From Nonomuraea rhizosphaerae (GTDB lineage: Bacteria; Actinomycetota; Actinomycetes; Streptosporangiales; Streptosporangiaceae), in assembly GCF_019396405.1 (NCBI RefSeq), contig NZ_JAHKRL010000387.1, positions 1 to 43,089 of the forward strand: 43,089 nt of DNA. The letters are read 5' to 3'. The notes beneath the pieces were generated by a model that did not search any database, was not told the DNA's origin, and was given only the letters and a program-made list of their open reading frames with translations. Positions 40,774-43,089 of the stretch are shown here, one piece after another (positions within the stretch are counted from its first letter, which is position 1; each line of letters opens with the position of its first letter). The position numbers were made by a program, and so were the translations under genes.

Positions 40774-41528
40774 TGGGGCCTTTGACGGATCTACTGACGG
40801 GCCCCCAGCTGCTCCAGCCCGGCAGGCGGTTCTACGGGGTCGACATCGGCGTCCTGGTCACGGACGTGACGCTGCCGCGGCCGGTCGGGGACGTCGGCAA
40901 CGCGCGCACGTTCGACTTCCCGGTGCTGTACCACGCGGTGGAGGGGGCCCCGCCCGACCGCGTGGTGGAGGAGGATCCGCGCGCCCTCCTGGAGCCGTTC
41001 CTGTGCGGGGCCGCGAAGCTGGTCGCGTACGGGGTCGCGGGCATCGTGACGACCTGCGGCTTCCTCGCCTCGATCCAGCCGGAGCTGGCCGCGGGCGTCA
41101 CCGTGCCGATCATGACGTCCAGCCTGATGCAGATCCCGGCGGCGCTCAGGTCCATCGGCCCGGGGCGGCGGCTGGCGGTCGTCACGGCGAACGGGCGCAC
41201 GCTGGGCGAGTCCCACTTCCTGGGCGCCGGGGTCACGCCGGCCGAGCGGGAGCGGCTCACGCTGATCGGCCTGGAGGACTGCGAGCTGCTCTACCCGCAC
41301 CTCATGAACCGCTCGCCCGGCCCGCTCGACGTGGCCGCCGTCGGCGAGGAGGTGACGCGGCGGTGCGTACGCGTGGCGCGGGAGGACCCGACCGTCGCGG
41401 GCTTCGTCCTGGAATGCGCGAACCTGCCGCCGTACGCCGCATCCGTCCGCGCCGCGACCGGTCTGCCCGTCTGGGACGCCGTGAGCATGACCGTGCAGCT
41501 CTGGCAGGCGGTACGCCGCCCCTGCTGA
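40773..41528 (+). CDS. Asp/Glu racemase-superfamily protein
   Basis: A 251-residue protein of the aspartate/glutamate racemase superfamily, which also holds hydantoin racemase, maleate isomerase and arylmalonate decarboxylase. Two cysteines lie in the typical positions in the two halves: C95 in GIVTTCGFLAS and C215 in GFVLECANLPPYA. The presence of both suits a two-base racemase or cis-trans isomerase rather than arylmalonate decarboxylase, which has one. LVTDVTLPRPVGDVGNARTFDFPV is an N-terminal stretch common in a poorly described subfamily. The start codon overlaps the crotonase stop. In this operon it could isomerise the imported compound before CoA activation; this is inference. Confidence 0.82.
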   Translation: MGPLTDLLTGPQLLQPGRRFYGVDIGVLVTDVTLPRPVGDVGNARTFDFPVLYHAVEGAPPDRVVEEDPRALLEPFLCGAAKLVAYGVAGIVTTCGFLASIQPELAAGVTVPIMTSSLMQIPAALRSIGPGRRLAVVTANGRTLGESHFLGAGVTPAERERLTLIGLEDCELLYPHLMNRSPGPLDVAAVGEEVTRRCVRVAREDPTVAGFVLECANLPPYAASVRAATGLPVWDAVSMTVQLWQAVRRPC

Positions 41529-41553
41529 CCATCCGAGGAAAGGTTATTGCCTG

Positions 41554-43089
41554 GTGTTGACGATGATCGAGGCTCTCCAGGAGAGGGCCGCGAGTGAGCC
41601 CGGCCGGGTGTTCTGCCGCTTCGAGGGCGAGTCGCTGACGTACGGCGACTTCGTCCGCCGCGTCGGACGCTGCGCGGCCGGCCTGTCCGCGCACGGCGTC
41701 CGCCCCGGCGACCGGGTCGCGGTGATGCTGCGCAACCATCTGGACCACGTCGTCACGGTGTACGCGCTGGCCTGGGGCGGGGCGGTGCACGTGCCCGTCA
41801 GCACGCACCTCAAGCGGGCCGGGCTCGCCACGCAGCTCGCGGACGTGCGGGCGGCGGCGATCGTCGCGGAGGCGGAGTTCGCCACGGAGATCACGGCCGC
41901 GCTGCAGGAGTGCGGACAGGCGCCCCGGCTGTTCTGGCACGGCCTGGCCGACTCCCCCGACGCGCACCTCGGCGGTGGCGTGCCGCTGGCGGCGGCGCTG
42001 GACAGTCCCGCTCCCCCGGGGCCGCCCGTACCGCACGACCTCGACCGCGAGGTGATGATCTCCTACACCTCCGGCACCACGGGCCCGCCCAAGGGGGCCG
42101 TGCTCAACGAGCGCTTCCTGCAGCTCGGCGCGGCCAGCGCCGCCGAGCTGGCCGAGGTGGGCCGCGACGACGTCCTGTTCCTGTGGGAGCCCTTCTACCA
42201 CATCGCCGGCTGGACCACGCTCTACATGGCGGTCAACTGCGGCGCCCGGGTGGCGATGGTCGAGCGCTTCAGCGCCTCCCGGTGCTGGGACCAGATCCGC
42301 GCGGCCGGCGCGACGAAGCTGCACTACCTGGGCGGCGTCCTGAACATCCTGCTCGCCCAGCCGCCCCGCGCCGACGACCGCGACAACCCGGTGACGATCG
42401 TCTGGGGCGCCGCCGCGCCGCGCGACAGGTGGCGCGAGTTCGAGCACCGCTTCGGCGTCCAGCTCCGCGAGGGGTACGGCCTGAGCGAGGCGGCCAACTT
42501 CGCGCTGCTCAACACCGACGGCCCGCCCGGCTCCATCGGCCGGCCGATCCCGCAGTTCGACGCCTGGATCGCCGACCCGAGCGGACGCGGTCCCGCCGCG
42601 CCCGACCAGGTGGGCGAGATCATCCTGCGTCCCAAGCAGCCCGGCCTGACGATGGTGCGCTTCTTCGGCGACGAGGAGAGGACGAGCCAGACGCTCCTGC
42701 ACGGCATCGTACGGACCGGCGACCTCGGCTACGTGGACGGCGACGGCTACTTCTACTTCGCCGGCCGGGCCACCGACAGCCTGCGCCGCCGCGGCGAGAA
42801 CGTCTCCGCCTGGGAGATCGAGCGGGTCGCCAACGAGTGCCCCGGCGTGGTCGACAGCGCCGCCATCGCCGTCCCGTCGCCGGTCGGCGAGGACGACATC
42901 AAGCTCGTCGTCCACACCTCGGACCCGGCCGCCCCGGCCGCCGCCGACGTGTACGAATGGTGCAAGGAACGCCTGGCGTACTACCAGGTGCCGCGCTACG
43001 TGGAGATCGTCCCCGGCCTGCCCTACGGCCCCACACAACGGGTGCAGAAGAAGCGGCTGTCACGCTCGGTCGACGGCGTCTTCGACGCC
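41554..43089 (+). CDS. AMP-dependent acyl-CoA ligase, cut by the window end
   Basis: 512 codons without a stop run to the last base, so only the extreme C-terminus is missing. The protein is an ANL ligase of the CaiC-like branch: phosphate loop YTSGTTGPPKG (171-181), LREGYGLSEAANF (about 306-318), VRTGDLGYVDGDGYFYFAGRATDSLRRRGENVSAWEIE (about 387-424). At the end PTQRVQKKRL stands where most members have a GK or EK catalytic lysine, so the usual lysine place is arginine (about R498); two lysines follow. The GTG start (ATG 41563 is an alternative) has GAGGAAAGG upstream. It is the last visible gene of the uptake operon, 25 bases after the racemase-like gene, and would activate the imported acid as a CoA ester. 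Confidence 0.85.
   Translation, partial: MLTMIEALQERAASEPGRVFCRFEGESLTYGDFVRRVGRCAAGLSAHGVRPGDRVAVMLRNHLDHVVTVYALAWGGAVHVPVSTHLKRAGLATQLADVRAAAIVAEAEFATEITAALQECGQAPRLFWHGLADSPDAHLGGGVPLAAALDSPAPPGPPVPHDLDREVMISYTSGTTGPPKGAVLNERFLQLGAASAAELAEVGRDDVLFLWEPFYHIAGWTTLYMAVNCGARVAMVERFSASRCWDQIRAAGATKLHYLGGVLNILLAQPPRADDRDNPVTIVWGAAAPRDRWREFEHRFGVQLREGYGLSEAANFALLNTDGPPGSIGRPIPQFDAWIADPSGRGPAAPDQVGEIILRPKQPGLTMVRFFGDEERTSQTLLHGIVRTGDLGYVDGDGYFYFAGRATDSLRRRGENVSAWEIERVANECPGVVDSAAIAVPSPVGEDDIKLVVHTSDPAAPAAADVYEWCKERLAYYQVPRYVEIVPGLPYGPTQRVQKKRLSRSVDGVFDA

Overview
This 43,089-base window comes from a high-GC actinomycete chromosome. Start codons are often GTG, adjacent genes often overlap by 4 bases (GTGA or ATGA), several genes look leaderless, and the content is rich in Ser/Thr kinases, AfsR/SARP regulators, acyl-CoA enzymes and GT-C membrane glycosyltransferases. 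The mixture best fits a filamentous non-mycolate actinomycete such as Streptosporangiales; the genus is inferred, not proven. No rRNA, tRNA, CRISPR array, insertion sequence or phage gene was seen, and no stretch over 300 bases lacks a gene.

Region 1 (1-4610), acyl-CoA metabolism: an acyl-CoA synthetase with a coupled OB-fold DUF35 gene runs off the left edge, divergent from a crotonase. Their shared promoter has two CAAGCGCTTG boxes like those of the steroid regulator KstR2 and a GAACAGGTTC palindrome. A Phd/VapC-type toxin-antitoxin pair and a nitronate monooxygenase-family flavoenzyme follow; the latter has a perfect KstR-like box over its promoter.

Region 2 (4610-17412), an envelope glycan locus: DUF3068 membrane protein, methyltransferase, membrane acyltransferase, a giant AftD-like arabinofuranosyltransferase, a GT4 and a GT2 glycosyltransferase, a 44-residue DUF2613 microprotein, and two further polytopic membrane proteins. 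It resembles the mycobacterial Rv0224c-Rv0228 plus Rv0236c/Rv0236A neighbourhood. The DUF3068 gene and the DUF2613-led operon carry the same GCTACT-N4-AGTAGC palindrome upstream.

Region 3 (17417-24758): a fused two-domain acyl-CoA dehydrogenase, a proline/glutamine-rich single-span membrane protein, a second acyl-CoA synthetase, an HtrA-like lipoprotein protease, an OmpA-domain exported protein and a lipoprotein.

Region 4 (24759-35154), signalling: on the minus strand, in transcription order, kinase 2, nitroreductase, a possible tiny membrane peptide, SARP-ATPase regulator 2, kinase 1, SARP-ATPase regulator 1. Both kinases have one membrane span and an extracytoplasmic C-terminal domain, so the cluster looks like a double AfsK/AfsR-type relay. 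A GNAT acyltransferase sits upstream of it.

Region 5 (36009-43089), uptake and catabolism: a LysR regulator divergent from a tightly packed seven-gene operon. The operon encodes a family-3 solute-binding lipoprotein, two permeases and an ATPase, then a crotonase, an Asp/Glu-racemase-superfamily protein with two cysteines and an acyl-CoA ligase cut by the right edge. It reads as a pathway that imports a small polar carboxylate or amino-acid-like compound and degrades it through CoA thioesters. The substrate is unknown, and this is the best candidate for an undescribed system in the window.
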